64,000 bases of DNA from Flavobacterium haoranii (GCF_009363055.1 NZ_CP045292.1:2728001-2792000); one strand, 5' to 3'; counted from the first letter of the stretch, positions 24,439 to 34,705 are shown. A program made the numbers and translations. Notes: a model not told the origin generated them from the letters alone.

Positions 24439-25716
24439 TTAGTATCCATATTTATCCTTCCATCTATTCTTTAGAAACTGACGTAATTCACGTTCGCGTG
24501 CATTTTCTCCAGGTTCAAAAAATTTAGTTTCCGAAATTTCAGATGGTAAAAATTCTTGTTCGGCAAAGTTGTTAGAAAAGTCGTGAGCATATTTGTATTC
24601 GTCACCATAGCCTAATTCTTTCATCAGTTTGGTAGGCGCATTTCTCAAATGCATTGGTACCGGTAAATCACCCGTTTGTTTAACTAATTGTTGTGCTTTA
24701 CCAATTGCCATATAACTGGCATTACTTTTTGCTGAGGTGGCTAAATAAATAGCACACTGACTTAAAAGTATTCTACTTTCAGGGTAACCAATTGTTGTTA
24801 CCGCTTGAAACGTATTGTTCGCCATAATTAAAGCCGTTGGATTGGCATTTCCTATATCTTCACTGGCTAAAATTAGCATTCTTCGGGCAATGAATTTTAC
24901 ATCTTCACCACCTTCAATCATGCGAGCTAACCAATATACAGCACCATTAGGATCACTTCCACGAATCGATTTAATAAACGCCGAAATAATATCATAATGC
25001 TGTTCACCTGTTTTGTCATAAAGAACCGTATTTTTTTGAACCAATTGCATTACTTTATCGTTAGTAATTTCAATTTCGTCGCCATCAGTTGCATTGACTA
25101 CTAATTCAAAAACATTTAATAATTTTCTTCCATCTCCACCTGAAAGTCTCAATAAAGCTTCTGTTTCTTTTAATTGAATATTTTTGGTTTTCAAAACTTC
25201 ATCAACAGCAATAGCACGATGTAATAAAGCTTCTAAATCTTCTTTGGTAAAAGGATTCAGAACATAAACCTGACATCTTGACAATAAAGCGGGAATTACT
25301 TCAAAACTCGGGTTTTCAGTAGTTGCTCCTATTAACGTAACCCAACCTTTTTCGACAGCAGCTAATAATGAATCTTGTTGCGATTTGCTAAAACGATGAA
25401 TCTCATCAATAAACAAAATAGGATTCTTGGTAGTAAAAAGTCCGCCACTTTGTTTGGCTTTGTCAATTACTTCTCGAACTTCCTTAACACCAGAATGAAT
25501 AGCACTCAATTGGTAAAACGGACGCTTACTTTCCTCAGCCATAATTTGAGCTAAAGTAGTTTTTCCAGTTCCGGGTGGTCCCCATAAAATTAAGCTAGGA
25601 ATGATACCTTTCGCAATTTGATGGGTTAAAGAACCTTGATCGCCAACTAGATGTAGTTGGCTAATATATTCTGATAAATGTTGAGGTCGTATGCGTTCTG
25701 CTAAAGGTGCTTCCAT
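24439..25716 (-). CDS. rarA: Replication-associated recombination protein A
   Basis: RarA/MgsA is a clamp-loader-like AAA+ ATPase that acts at stalled replication forks. The 425-residue protein (start [14 protein letters not shown] at 25716; the 21 residues before it are non-native) has Walker [13 protein letters not shown], Walker [11 protein letters not shown], sensor 1 [10 protein letters not shown], and the C-terminal tetramerisation part with [14 protein letters not shown] [17 protein letters not shown]. It is monocistronic, with the yiaAB-gene terminator just upstream. Confidence 0.95.
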   Translation of the reverse strand: MEAPLAERIRPQHLSEYISQLHLVGDQGSLTHQIAKGIIPSLILWGPPGTGKTTLAQIMAEESKRPFYQLSAIHSGVKEVREVIDKAKQSGGLFTTKNPILFIDEIHRFSKSQQDSLLAAVEKGWVTLIGATTENPSFEVIPALLSRCQVYVLNPFTKEDLEALLHRAIAVDEVLKTKNIQLKETEALLRLSGGDGRKLLNVFELVVNATDGDEIEITNDKVMQLVQKNTVLYDKTGEQHYDIISAFIKSIRGSDPNGAVYWLARMIEGGEDVKFIARRMLILASEDIGNANPTALIMANNTFQAVTTIGYPESRILLSQCAIYLATSAKSNASYMAIGKAQQLVKQTGDLPVPMHLRNAPTKLMKELGYGDEYKYAHDFSNNFAEQEFLPSEISETKFFEPGENARERELRQFLKNRWKDKYGY

Positions 25717-25756
25717 AGTGTAAAAGTACATTTTTTTCAATTTTATATAAAAGAAA

Positions 25757-25783
25757 AAGGTTTGAAAATTTAATTTCAAACCT
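25757..25783 (-). terminator. Terminator of the YiaAB gene
   Basis: On the minus strand AAGGTTTGAAATTAAATTTT folds with the following CAAACCTT and runs into a T tract, between the YiaAB gene and rarA. Confidence 0.75.
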
Positions 25784-25807
25784 TAAGTAATTTTATAACG
25801 ATTTGGT

Positions 25808-26275
25808 TTATTCGTGTTTATCTGAATTTTTTGCGAGTAATAAATCTCGCGTGTTTTTTTGAACCGAAATTGCAGAGAATAAACTTAATAGGAATGACAT
25901 GCCGTAAAATCCTTTTTCACTTAATTCTAAATCGGCATTCCAAAGTCCAATAACGAGTAAAGTAATTGAAGCAATGGTTGTGAACCAACTTATTCCATAA
26001 TACATATCGGTTACTGGAATTCCTTCGGCTCTATCTCGTACAGATTTTTGAACAGAAATTACTGAGAATAAACCAAACAATAAGATTGTGAAATAGTAAC
26101 CTTTTTCGTTTAATTCCATTTGTGCATTCCAAAGTCCAATACAATAAGAAACCATTCCGGTAATTAATGAAATCCATGCTGCGCCAATAAATGCATCTGT
26201 TGGTTTTTGAACAATAATAATTTCTTTTGTTTTTGTATTCGTTTGTTCTACATTGTTTACTTGATTTGTTTCCAT
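25808..26275 (-). CDS. YiaA/YiaB-type membrane protein
   Basis: This 155-residue inner-membrane protein has four membrane segments in two tandem YiaAB repeats (GLWNAQMELNEKGYYF and GLWNADLELSEKGFYG are equivalent). YiaA/YiaB proteins have no defined biochemical role. It lies 81 bases downstream of a Crp/Fnr regulator on the same strand, which may control it. Confidence 0.9.
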   Translation of the reverse strand: METNQVNNVEQTNTKTKEIIIVQKPTDAFIGAAWISLITGMVSYCIGLWNAQMELNEKGYYFTILLFGLFSVISVQKSVRDRAEGIPVTDMYYGISWFTTIASITLLVIGLWNADLELSEKGFYGMSFLLSLFSAISVQKNTRDLLLAKNSDKHE

Positions 26276-26356
26276 AATCTTTGTTTTAAATTTCTAAAGC
26301 AAAGAAAGAAACAAGAAGAAGGTCAAACAATGAACTTCGGTTAACAAATTTAAAGG

Positions 26357-26923
26357 TTATAATATTTTTGCGCGAATTCTACTTAAAGCTTGTGGTGTGA
26401 TTCCAATATATGATGCTAAATACTTCTGTGGGATTTCCTGAACAAGGTTTTGTTGTTCTTTAAATAAGTTTAAATAACGTTCTGTTGGCGAATCTTTCAT
26501 GAAGCTTAATTCTCGTTTCGATTTGTACATAAAAAATTCTTCTGCAAAAACGCGACCTATAGATTCTCCACATGATGTGTTTTTGTAAATTTCATCTAAA
26601 TCTTCTCTGGTAATAAAAATAACTTTAGATTTTGTTAAACTTTGAATACAAGCCACACTTGGCGTTTGTGTAAGAAACGATGAATAACTGCTGATTAACT
26701 TGTTTGGAAAACCAAAATCGGAAGTAACATCTTTTTCAGCTAGTTCAATAAAAATACGAAAAACACCTTCTAAAATGAAATAGATGTTTTGTTCTACTTG
26801 ATTAGTAGTAATAAGAAATTCTTTTTTCTTGAAATCTTTTGTTTGAAGTTTTGATGCAATAAAGTTCCAATCGCTTTCTGAAATTTCTACTTTTTCTTGC
26901 AGAATTTTTCGTAATTTATCCAT
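26357..26923 (-). CDS. Crp/Fnr-family transcription regulator
   Basis: This 188-residue protein has an N-terminal cyclic-nucleotide-binding-like beta barrel (about 25-120) and a C-terminal HTH with KYLASYIGITPQALSRIR. The cNMP-binding Arg/Ser signature is not conserved (TSDFGFPNKLISSY), which is common in Bacteroidota members of unknown ligand. No cysteine cluster for iron-sulphur binding is present. Target genes probably include the adjacent YiaAB gene. Confidence 0.9.
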   Translation of the reverse strand: MDKLRKILQEKVEISESDWNFIASKLQTKDFKKKEFLITTNQVEQNIYFILEGVFRIFIELAEKDVTSDFGFPNKLISSYSSFLTQTPSVACIQSLTKSKVIFITREDLDEIYKNTSCGESIGRVFAEEFFMYKSKRELSFMKDSPTERYLNLFKEQQNLVQEIPQKYLASYIGITPQALSRIRAKIL

Positions 26924-27050
26924 TTAAAGAGTGCTGTTTTTTCTTTTGACTAAAATAGAATCTATTTGAGAATATGACAAAAATTCATCTAATATTTTTT
27001 GGTGTTATATTTGAGTTACTTTTTTAAAACCAATAAGGTTTTATTTTAAT

Positions 27051-27811
27051 ATGAAACAAGTTATTCGCGACCATCAATTTAAATTTTATAATTCGGTACT
27101 ACTGTTGCCAGTATTTTTTGTTTTAGTATTATGGATGGTTTTTTGGTACGAATCTAGATTTCATGAGAATTTTCATCATTTCGGAATTTACCCAAGAGAA
27201 ATTTTTGGTTTAAAAGGAATTTTATTCAGTTGGTTGTTGCATGGCGATTTTCAACATATTGTTAATAACTCATTAGCATTAATAGTCTTGCTTTCTTTTC
27301 TCCGTTTTTTTTATAGAGAACAAACGTGGAAAGTAATTATTTTAGGAATCTTTTTTCAGGCTTAGGAACTTGGCTTTTGGGACGACCTAGTTATCATATT
27401 GGTGCCAGCGGCTTAATTTATGTTTTGGTAAGTTTTATTTTCTTCAAAGGAATTTTTACCAAATATTTTAGACTCATGGCAGTTTCCTTTGTTGTAGTTT
27501 TATTATATGGTGGTATGGTTTGGTATATGTTTCCTAAAGTAGATAATCATATTTCTTGGGAAGGGCATTTAAGTGGATTTTTAACAGGTTTATTCATGGC
27601 TTTATTAATTAGAACACCTCAATTTGGTAAACCCGTTATGTATAATTGGGAACATCCCGATTTTAATCCTAAAGAAGATGCATTTATAAAAAATTTCGAT
27701 GAATCGGGCAACTTTAATCCACCACCAAAACCAAAAGAAGGTGAAAACGAAATCAAAGATTATTTTTCTTCATCCATGAAAGTGATTTATGATTTTTTGA
27801 GAAATAATTAA
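27051..27811 (+). pseudogene. Rhomboid intramembrane serine protease, frameshifted
   Basis: Two overlapping frames together make a rhomboid. The first holds the N-terminal helix and the WLLHGDFQHIVNNS motif. The second holds the catalytic Ser in HIGASGLIY and His in WEGHLSGFLTG. The frame breaks at the T6 run 27351-27356; one more T reads GIFFSGLGTWLLG and gives about 253 residues, the normal length. As written no full protease is made. The C-terminal tail is Pro/Lys-rich and cytoplasmic. Confidence 0.85.
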
Positions 27812-27821
27812 AATTAATAGG

Positions 27822-28031
27822 TTGAAGAATTTGCAATTACATAATCTTGGAAAATTTCAATCAAAGGTAGGATTGAAAGAACAATTCAATTCTAAAAAGA
27901 TTGAAATTGAAAACAATGACAAGCTTTCTAAAGAAGAAAAGTTACTTCAAATCAAGAATATTGAACTCGAATTAAATGAGAAAATTAAAAAAGTAAATGG
28001 TCTTTGTTTTAATTTTCAAACTCATTTTTAA
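27822..28031 (+). CDS. Possible small protein, charged helix
   Basis: A 69-codon frame begins at TTG (no ATG is available after the in-frame stop at 27798) and encodes a Lys/Glu-rich, probably coiled-coil peptide (LSKEEKLLQIKNIELELNEK). It follows the rhomboid gene by 10 bases and converges with rlmB. Composition is protein-like, but the weak start makes it doubtful. Confidence 0.35.
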   Translation: MKNLQLHNLGKFQSKVGLKEQFNSKKIEIENNDKLSKEEKLLQIKNIELELNEKIKKVNGLCFNFQTHF

Positions 28032-28056
28032 ATCTTCAAATTTTCAAATTAACAAA

Positions 28057-28791
28057 TTACAATCTTTGTCTAACAACTTCATATAAAAACGCTCCACAAG
28101 CAACCGATACATTTAATGAAGATATTGTGCCAAACATAGGAAGTTTAGCTTTTTCATCAACAACTTTTAAAACAGAAGGATTTACACCTTTGTCTTCGCT
28201 ACCCATAATAATAGCTGTAGGTTCTTTAAAATCTATATCGTAAATATTTTGATTCGTTTTTTCGGTAGCTGCAACTGTTTTTATACCACAAGATTGTAGG
28301 TGAAAAACAGCATCTTTAACATGGTCTACTTTACAAATAGGAACATTAAATACAGCACCAGCGCTTGTTTTAACAGTATCTCCATTTACAGGAGCGCTTC
28401 CTTGTTTAGGTATTATAATTCCGTTTACACCAGTACATTCTGCAGTACGAATTATAGCTCCAAAATTTCGAGCATCTGAAACACCATCTAAAACAATGAA
28501 AAGAGGAGTTTTTCCTTGGTCTAATAAAGTTGAAATTACTTCATCTAAATCGGCAAATGAAATTGGAGAAATGGTTGCAACAGCACCTTGATGGTTTCGA
28601 TTACCTAATCGGTTAAGTTTTTCGATAGGAACTTGTGAGTAATTGATATTGTGTTCTTTTAAAACTTTTAATAGTTCTCGCATTAATTCTCCATGAGAAT
28701 CTTTTTGAATAAACACTTTATCAATTTCTTTTCCAGCATGAATTGCTTCGATAATGGCTCTAATTCCAAAAATTTGTTGCATTTTTTCCAT
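28057..28791 (-). CDS. rlmB: 23S rRNA 2'-O-methyltransferase RlmB (SpoU/TrmH family)
   Basis: This 244-residue SPOUT methyltransferase has an N-terminal substrate-binding domain (about 1-75) and the knotted catalytic domain with VLDGVSDARNFGAIIRTAEC, IIMGSEDKGVNP and ISSLNVSVACGAFLYE. RlmB methylates G2251 of 23S rRNA in E. coli. The match is to the RlmB/TrmH group 3; other SpoU paralogues with the same fold are the main alternative. Confidence 0.92.
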   Translation of the reverse strand: MEKMQQIFGIRAIIEAIHAGKEIDKVFIQKDSHGELMRELLKVLKEHNINYSQVPIEKLNRLGNRNHQGAVATISPISFADLDEVISTLLDQGKTPLFIVLDGVSDARNFGAIIRTAECTGVNGIIIPKQGSAPVNGDTVKTSAGAVFNVPICKVDHVKDAVFHLQSCGIKTVAATEKTNQNIYDIDFKEPTAIIMGSEDKGVNPSVLKVVDEKAKLPMFGTISSLNVSVACGAFLYEVVRQRL

Positions 28792-28806
28792 TTTGCAAAT
28801 TTAGAT

Positions 28807-28935
28807 GTTTAAAGTTTAAAAGTTTAAAAGTTTAAAGTTTTTTTCGTTTCAAGAATGCGAATAGTTGAAATATAGCCCTGATGGGAGCGGCACCTTGTAT
28901 AGCGTACAGCAGGAAAATGAATTGCAAATAAGCCT
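28807..28935. repeat. Short tandem GTTTAAA words and a structured intergenic element
   Basis: Bases 28807-28840 repeat GTTTAAA/GTTTAAAA four times. Bases 28871-28935 carry TATAGCCCTGATGGGAGCGG and a hairpin CCTTGTATAGCGTACAGCAGG (stem TGTA/TACA). I recall similar AGCCC-GATGG-AGCGGCA blocks as recurrent intergenic elements in Flavobacterium genomes, but cannot verify this here. No ORF is present. Confidence 0.45.
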
Positions 28936-28947
28936 TTTAATGCGCTT

Positions 28948-30612
28948 CTAGAAATTTGTTTTAAAACTTATTTGAATAATAGAGTCAGAAAGTTTTATAG
29001 CTTGATCATCCGTACTTCCGTTTGCATAAATGAGTTTAAAAAGCCCATTTTGTGTAAGCATTCCGAAACCAAAACCTAAGCCTAATAATCCGCCTTGTAA
29101 ATTGGTTGTTTTATCTTGAAAATAGCCATAATCTGTTATAGAATGCACATATAAGTTGGGTGTTATTAGATAGCGATATTCGGTAAAAATCCCTGAAAAG
29201 AAATTAGCTTGTAAAGTGTTTTCTCTAAATCCTCTAATGGAATTAATTCCGCCAAAACGATACAATTCGTTAATGACATAGTTTTGACTGTCGAGATAAT
29301 AGGATTGGTTTTTTACAAAAACTTGATTTTTTTCGTTTAAATATACGAGGTGACTTGCATTAACTTCTGCAAAAAATTGATTGGTATTTATTGCGGTTAA
29401 TGTTCGTTTACCCATTCCAATTTTTGCCAATAGAATTGTTTTTTCGGGAAACAAGAAATCGGAAACATTACGTTTTAAATAATCGAAACTAAGTGTGTAA
29501 AAAGTACTTTTATAATCATTAAGACTTATAGCGTTTAAGTTTTGAATGTCTACTGAATTTATGGTTTGGTAACCCAAAAATACTTTTCGATTATAACTAA
29601 AATAGTAACCCGCTTCAAGGTTAAGTTGGGTATTTTGAAAAGTACTATCTTGTTTAAATATTTTTAAATTTCCTTTGGCTCCAAAAGGGGTTTTAAACCA
29701 ATATGGTATCTCAGTTCCGAGATTAAATGAAGTTTGTTTACTTCCATCATTTCTCCAATACAAATTAAACTTTTCGCCCGAATTTAAGATGTTGATTAGA
29801 TTTAAATCGAGATAACCATTGAAAGTCAATTTTGTATTCTTTTCATCATTTGCAAAACCTATAAAACCGTCAAATTTATTAGGTTTGGTTCTTTCTAAAT
29901 ACGTGTAAATTTTTGTAGAATCTTTTGTAAATAAAATTTCAGGAGATTTGGTTGCAGTAACAAATGGAAATTCTTCAATATCTCTAGAAACTTCGTTTAC
30001 TAATTCTTGATTAAAGGTTCTGTTTCTAAGTTTTCTTTTCCAATTTTGTTTAATGTTTTGCGGAAATTTATCGTAACCCAAAACTACGATATCATCTAGT
30101 TTCCTTTTTTGGTTAAGATTTAAAGATAACTCACATAAAATTATAGTTCCATTTACTTTTTGATTAATTAATTTTAGCTTCGATAAAGCATAACCACTTG
30201 ATTCTAATAGTTTTAATTTTGAATTCATCCAGTTTTCTACTTCACCTGGTAAAATTGAAATAGCATCTTCATTTATTTTTAAAATTTCTTTATCACTTTT
30301 AGAAATTTGGTTAGTTTTTATAATTAATTTTTTAATTCTACTTCCTAAATAATAATGAAAAACAAATGTACTATCGTTTATTTTCTTTTGAGAATTGAGT
30401 TCGAAGTTAAAATAACCAATGTTATATAAAGAGTTTTCAAATGTTTTTTGAGTTTCTAAAATTTCAGCAACATTTTCATGTTTTTTTGGATATGTAAGAC
30501 TGTCTATAATAGAATTTTCGTATTCATTTTTTCCTTTAATATTTAAATAGAAATTTTGGGCAAATGTTACTGCCGATAAGAAAAAAAGAAAAACTAGAAA
30601 TTTTGATTTCAT
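28948..30612 (-). CDS. Omp85/BamA-like outer-membrane barrel protein
   Basis: The 554-residue protein (start MKSKFLVFLFFLSAVTFAQ at 30612) has a signal peptide, a POTRA-like N-terminal part (about 75-230) and a C-terminal barrel of the D15/surface-antigen type. It includes YRFGGINSIRGFRENTL, the conserved region that contains the RGF motif of Omp85 proteins, and it ends in IQISFKTNF, a terminal-aromatic strand. It may insert or translocate proteins, but it is shorter than BamA and lacks its five POTRAs, so it is probably a TamA/FhaC-like or patatin-associated relative of unknown substrate. Confidence 0.8.
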   Translation of the reverse strand: MKSKFLVFLFFLSAVTFAQNFYLNIKGKNEYENSIIDSLTYPKKHENVAEILETQKTFENSLYNIGYFNFELNSQKKINDSTFVFHYYLGSRIKKLIIKTNQISKSDKEILKINEDAISILPGEVENWMNSKLKLLESSGYALSKLKLINQKVNGTIILCELSLNLNQKRKLDDIVVLGYDKFPQNIKQNWKRKLRNRTFNQELVNEVSRDIEEFPFVTATKSPEILFTKDSTKIYTYLERTKPNKFDGFIGFANDEKNTKLTFNGYLDLNLINILNSGEKFNLYWRNDGSKQTSFNLGTEIPYWFKTPFGAKGNLKIFKQDSTFQNTQLNLEAGYYFSYNRKVFLGYQTINSVDIQNLNAISLNDYKSTFYTLSFDYLKRNVSDFLFPEKTILLAKIGMGKRTLTAINTNQFFAEVNASHLVYLNEKNQVFVKNQSYYLDSQNYVINELYRFGGINSIRGFRENTLQANFFSGIFTEYRYLITPNLYVHSITDYGYFQDKTTNLQGGLLGLGFGFGMLTQNGLFKLIYANGSTDDQAIKLSDSIIQISFKTNF

Positions 30613-30649
30613 AATGTAAATAAACGAAAACTTTGAAGAAATAATATAA

Positions 30650-30673
30650 AAAAAGCACCCGAAGGTGCTTTTT
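30650..30673 (-). terminator. Terminator of the sus minus-strand operon
   Basis: AAAAAGCACC-TTCG-GGTGCTTTTT is a stem with a stable TTCG loop on the minus strand, followed by Ts, 24 bases after the amylase stop. Confidence 0.92.
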
Positions 30674-30696
30674 AACATAACGTAACTTCAAAAAAA

Positions 30697-33552
30697 CTAA
30701 TTTTTTATCAAGCGCTTTGTAAATGATTTATTGTCTTTTGTAGCTTTTACAAGATATAATCCGTTTTGTAATGATGAAATATTCATGGCAGAATCAGAAA
30801 GAACCGATTTAAAATCTAATACTTTTTGACCTGTTAAAGTGAAAATTTCTATTGAATCCATTCCTTCTGAAATAAAAATTTCTGTATTTGAAGGATTAGG
30901 ATATAAGTTAATTTTAGATTCATCTAAAAATGTATCATTACTTAAAGTTGATGGTTGGTTACCAAAAATTCTAAATTGACCAGATGCAATAGCTATTTGT
31001 GCACTAGTACTTGTTACAACATAAGGAGTATTATCCATTAAATCATACCAAGTTCCAGTGTAAGGAAAATCTGGAGTTACATTTTGATTAGCAACAGAGA
31101 AGTTAGCTAAAATAACAACATTTTTTAAACTTGTTGACGGAAGACTATTGTCGTAAACATAAACTCTTTGTCTAATATTGTTTCCGTCAGGACTAATTGC
31201 GTAACTTCCGTTAAACACAGGTTCTGTTGTTTTTAATTCTATAAATCTAGAATACTTTTGATAAATAGGTCCGCGAACAGGATCGGCTAACCAGTTTTCT
31301 ACCCATTGTGGTTGAGGTTTTGTATCTAATTTACAATCTCCAGCAGTCGCATCAGAATCGGAATTTACTGTACCATTATTACATGTGAATATTGAATCAT
31401 CCATTCCTAGTTCTTGGAAATGCCAAATCATTTTCGGTCCTGGAACTAAAATACTCACAGCTCCAATTGAAGCCATTCTATTTAAAGCATTAGTTAAATT
31501 ACCAGCAACTGGGAAAGATCCACTTCCATTACCGTAAGTAACAGCTTCATACATCAATCTGTCTTTATCGTGACTTTCAGGATATCCCATTAAACGTTTA
31601 CCTGTAAAGCCTCTACTTGTATGACCAATAGTTGAAATATCGGCTCCAGTAGAATAACCTTGAGCTAATTGCTTATAAGGATAGAAAATTTCACCCCATA
31701 ACATTATCCCTTTTCCTTCAGCATATCTGTAATTTGCCCATTCTGTTTCTTCGGTTGCAGATCCACCTGTACCTAAATGTTCAAAAATTACATATTGATC
31801 GTTATCTAACGACCATTGATAGTCTGCATATTCTTTTAAAACAGCAACTCTATCAGCTTGATAGTTATTAGTACAAGCATCGTCACCACCAGAACAATTT
31901 TGAGTGAAACCTTTAGTTAAATCCCAACGGAAACCATCAATTTTAAAGTCTTGTATCCAATGTTTAAGTGTTCTTTTTACATACTCTTTAGTATGTGTAG
32001 ATTGATGATTAAAATCTTCTCCAACACTATAACTATGTCTTGCAGAAGTATTAAAATATGGATTATCTGTGTTAGGACTTCCCCAGCCATCACCATCAGG
32101 ATCATTCATCCACATACGAACCATAGGGTTTCTTCCAAATGCGTGGTTAAAGGCAATATCTAAAATTACAGCGATACCATTTTGATGGCATAGATCAACT
32201 AATTCACGTAATTTATCTTCTGTTCCATAGAATTTATCTAAAGCCATATGATAAGCGGTGTTATAACCCCAACTTTCATTGCCTTCAAATTCCATTACCG
32301 GCATTAATTCGATGGCATTGATTCCTAAATTTTTAAAATAATCTATTTTGTCAATTACATCTTGATAATTTCTATCTGCATCAAAATCACGAACTAGAAG
32401 CTCGTAAACTACTAAGTTATCCTTATTTGGTTTCGTAAAATTAGTTACTTGCCAATTGTATGGAGTTTGGCCTGTTTGTAAAACGGTTACTTCTCTTTCT
32501 TGTCCTGAAGGATAAGCATAAGTAGTATTTAAATTAGGAAATGAAGCAGCTGAGATCCATGGATCATCATAAGGAGAAAGCACTAATGTTGAACAAGGAT
32601 CAGCAGTTTTTACCATAGCTTGAGAATTTGCTGTAGGAGTTTGATCTACCACCCAATATTGATAAGTATAAACTTGTCCAGCTGTTAATCCAGTTAATTC
32701 TAACCAAAATTTAGAAGATGATGGATCTTTTTTCATAGCATAAGCAGCAGTTGGTTGCCAATAGTTAAAAGAGCCTGCTACATAAACAAAATCTTTTCCA
32801 GGAGCATTTAATACTAAAGTTGCTTTTGAATTATCGGAAGAGTTATAATTAATTCCTAAATCTAAACCAGTTGGTAAAGCTTCCGTAACTGTCGTTGGAC
32901 TAACAACAACATTGAAAAATTTTGAAAAGGTTTGTCCTCCTAAAGTTATCTGCAGCTCATAAGATTTATTTACAGTAATGTTTGTGTCAGAATATGAATA
33001 GGAACTTCCTGTAAATGTATTGATGGTTGAACCATTTGCAATTAAATTGTAGTTCGCGTTTCCACCAGTATTAGATGCAGAAATTGCTAAACTTCCACCT
33101 GAATTTACAACTGTGTAACTGTTTTCATAAGGTGTGTTTAAGTTAACTTGAAATGCTCCAACAGGTAATTCTAAATCTACAGATTGTTGCGAACCAGTAG
33201 CACTTCTAAACACAATATTAATTTTAGAAATGGTTCCAGAAGGATTGCTGTAAAAATCTTGGATTGTAGGAGTTAAATCTAATTTATAAATATTTCCAGA
33301 AACTAAAGTTAATGCAGGTTGCGTGGTATTGTTACCCCAAGATCCTATAACATTTTGCCAAGGATTTCCATTAACAGTCACTCCAGTATGTGCATATATT
33401 GTTCCAGAATATGAAGCAAGTCCTGTTCCAGTTTTATCAAATAATAATGTTGCAGTTTGATTTGCTTCGGGTGTTGTGCCACCTTGCCAAGAAACTTGTG
33501 CAAATGTAAAGCTAGTTATTATTGAGAAAAGTAGTAAGTAAATTTTTTTCAT
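30697..33552 (-). CDS. Secreted GH13 alpha-amylase with T9SS sorting domain
   Basis: This enzyme of about 951 residues starts at MKKIYLLLFSIITSFTFAQ (the five earlier residues are optional). It has N-terminal beta domains, a CBM48-like domain (about 240-320; VYVAGSFNYWQPTA) and the GH13 barrel. Active-site features are HAFGRNP, the nucleophile Asp in IDGFRWDLTKGF, the Glu in VIFEHLG and the His-Asp in YPESHDKD. The C-terminus (about 865-951) is a type A T9SS domain with INLYPNPSN and GLYLVKATKDNKSFTKRLIK, so it is exported across the outer membrane and attached to or released from the surface. It is the last gene of the susCDE operon and starts starch breakdown. Confidence 0.93.
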   Translation of the reverse strand: MKKIYLLLFSIITSFTFAQVSWQGGTTPEANQTATLLFDKTGTGLASYSGTIYAHTGVTVNGNPWQNVIGSWGNNTTQPALTLVSGNIYKLDLTPTIQDFYSNPSGTISKINIVFRSATGSQQSVDLELPVGAFQVNLNTPYENSYTVVNSGGSLAISASNTGGNANYNLIANGSTINTFTGSSYSYSDTNITVNKSYELQITLGGQTFSKFFNVVVSPTTVTEALPTGLDLGINYNSSDNSKATLVLNAPGKDFVYVAGSFNYWQPTAAYAMKKDPSSSKFWLELTGLTAGQVYTYQYWVVDQTPTANSQAMVKTADPCSTLVLSPYDDPWISAASFPNLNTTYAYPSGQEREVTVLQTGQTPYNWQVTNFTKPNKDNLVVYELLVRDFDADRNYQDVIDKIDYFKNLGINAIELMPVMEFEGNESWGYNTAYHMALDKFYGTEDKLRELVDLCHQNGIAVILDIAFNHAFGRNPMVRMWMNDPDGDGWGSPNTDNPYFNTSARHSYSVGEDFNHQSTHTKEYVKRTLKHWIQDFKIDGFRWDLTKGFTQNCSGGDDACTNNYQADRVAVLKEYADYQWSLDNDQYVIFEHLGTGGSATEETEWANYRYAEGKGIMLWGEIFYPYKQLAQGYSTGADISTIGHTSRGFTGKRLMGYPESHDKDRLMYEAVTYGNGSGSFPVAGNLTNALNRMASIGAVSILVPGPKMIWHFQELGMDDSIFTCNNGTVNSDSDATAGDCKLDTKPQPQWVENWLADPVRGPIYQKYSRFIELKTTEPVFNGSYAISPDGNNIRQRVYVYDNSLPSTSLKNVVILANFSVANQNVTPDFPYTGTWYDLMDNTPYVVTSTSAQIAIASGQFRIFGNQPSTLSNDTFLDESKINLYPNPSNTEIFISEGMDSIEIFTLTGQKVLDFKSVLSDSAMNISSLQNGLYLVKATKDNKSFTKRLIKN

Positions 33553-33569
33553 TTTCATATAAAGCATAA

Positions 33570-33591
33570 AAGGGCTACCTAAGTAGCCCTT
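33570..33591 (-). terminator. Hairpin between susE and the amylase gene
   Basis: AAGGGCTAC-TTAG-GTAGCCCTT on the minus strand is followed by TTATGC. It lies 10 bases after the susE-like stop and 18 bases before the amylase ATG. The T tract is short, so it probably attenuates or protects the upstream mRNA rather than stopping all transcription. Confidence 0.6.
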
Positions 33592-33600
33592 ATTAATTTA

Positions 33601-34689
33601 TTATTGTGGTGTAATTGAATATTTGTAGTCTCTTGGACTTGTTAAATCTAATTCTATTAGATAAGTTCCTGCAGTAACAGCTATATTACCACCACCATAG
33701 GTCATCATTTCACCTCCATAATTTCCTGGATCAGCTCCTCCATCATAACTTCCTAAGTTAAATTGGTCTGAACCATTATTCCAAGAATCATTGTAACGAA
33801 ATTTAATTTCTCCATCTACTAATGTCACAACTAATGACCATTTACCCGTATTTGCGTCATAAGTCATATTTGTATCACTATCCCAACCACCTGGAGTAGC
33901 GCTTCCAATAACACCCCAACTTACCAAAGTAGTTTCATAAGTTAAATCAGTTGTATTTGCTCTAACTCTATAATAACCTGCAGCATTTGGACCACAATTT
34001 GTTGAGCTTCCTTGTAATAAAACACCAGAAAAAGATCCGTCATCACCCCAATCTGTATTTCCCCACTCATATACTCCAGAAGAATTAGCTGCAATAAACT
34101 TAAATTCTCCATCTAACCAAACATATCCTTCATAATCTGTTGCACCAAAACCTGAAGCTGCTAATTCTGGAGCTGTAGCTGGAGACCATCCTTGGTGGTT
34201 ACCTACAACTCCAATTTTAGGTAAATCAGTAGAATAAGGAGTTACTGTTATTGTTACAACATTTGAAACCATTGGGCTGTATCCATTTGCACTTGAAATA
34301 ACTCTTACATCAAAATTAGCAGCAGTATAAGGAGTAGCTCCTAATGCTAAACATGCTGTATTTAATGTTTCTGTAGAGATTGATGATTGAAGAGCTCCTG
34401 AAGTTCCGCCTAATACTTGAGCTGCAGAAAAGTCTCCTCCGTTATTATCAATTTCTAAGCTGTAAGAGATTGCTACATCACCATTATAATTTGCTTTACT
34501 CCAAACAAATCTCTCTGCTTGTTGAGTCATGTTCTCTGGTAATAGAATGTAAATATTACCGTCTTCTGGAGCAGATAAAATTGGAGCATCTATTCCTTGA
34601 ATAGCAGGTCTATCTTGAACATCATCAGTACTACATGAAATTGTTGCAACTGATAATAATATAAATAATGATTTAATTATATTTTTCAT
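33601..34689 (-). CDS. susE: SusE/SusF-like starch-binding outer-membrane lipoprotein
   Basis: The 362-residue lipoprotein has the lipobox VATISCSTDD. A SusE Ig-like domain follows (about 30-145; PILSAPEDGNIYILLPEN), then two CBM-like repeats (about 150-255 and 256-362) with conserved Trp residues (NHQGWSPATAPEL, GGWDSDTNMTYD). SusE/SusF proteins hold starch at the cell surface and are not enzymes. It follows susD by 16 bases in the operon. Confidence 0.88.
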   Translation of the reverse strand: MKNIIKSLFILLSVATISCSTDDVQDRPAIQGIDAPILSAPEDGNIYILLPENMTQQAERFVWSKANYNGDVAISYSLEIDNNGGDFSAAQVLGGTSGALQSSISTETLNTACLALGATPYTAANFDVRVISSANGYSPMVSNVVTITVTPYSTDLPKIGVVGNHQGWSPATAPELAASGFGATDYEGYVWLDGEFKFIAANSSGVYEWGNTDWGDDGSFSGVLLQGSSTNCGPNAAGYYRVRANTTDLTYETTLVSWGVIGSATPGGWDSDTNMTYDANTGKWSLVVTLVDGEIKFRYNDSWNNGSDQFNLGSYDGGADPGNYGGEMMTYGGGNIAVTAGTYLIELDLTSPRDYKYSITPQ

Positions 34690-34705
34690 ATTTTTTCATA
34701 TTAAA

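Noticed and set aside
27822..28031. Confident assignment of the small charged ORF as a gene
   Set aside because: It has only a TTG start and no family match, so it was kept as a low-confidence entry rather than raised as a finding.
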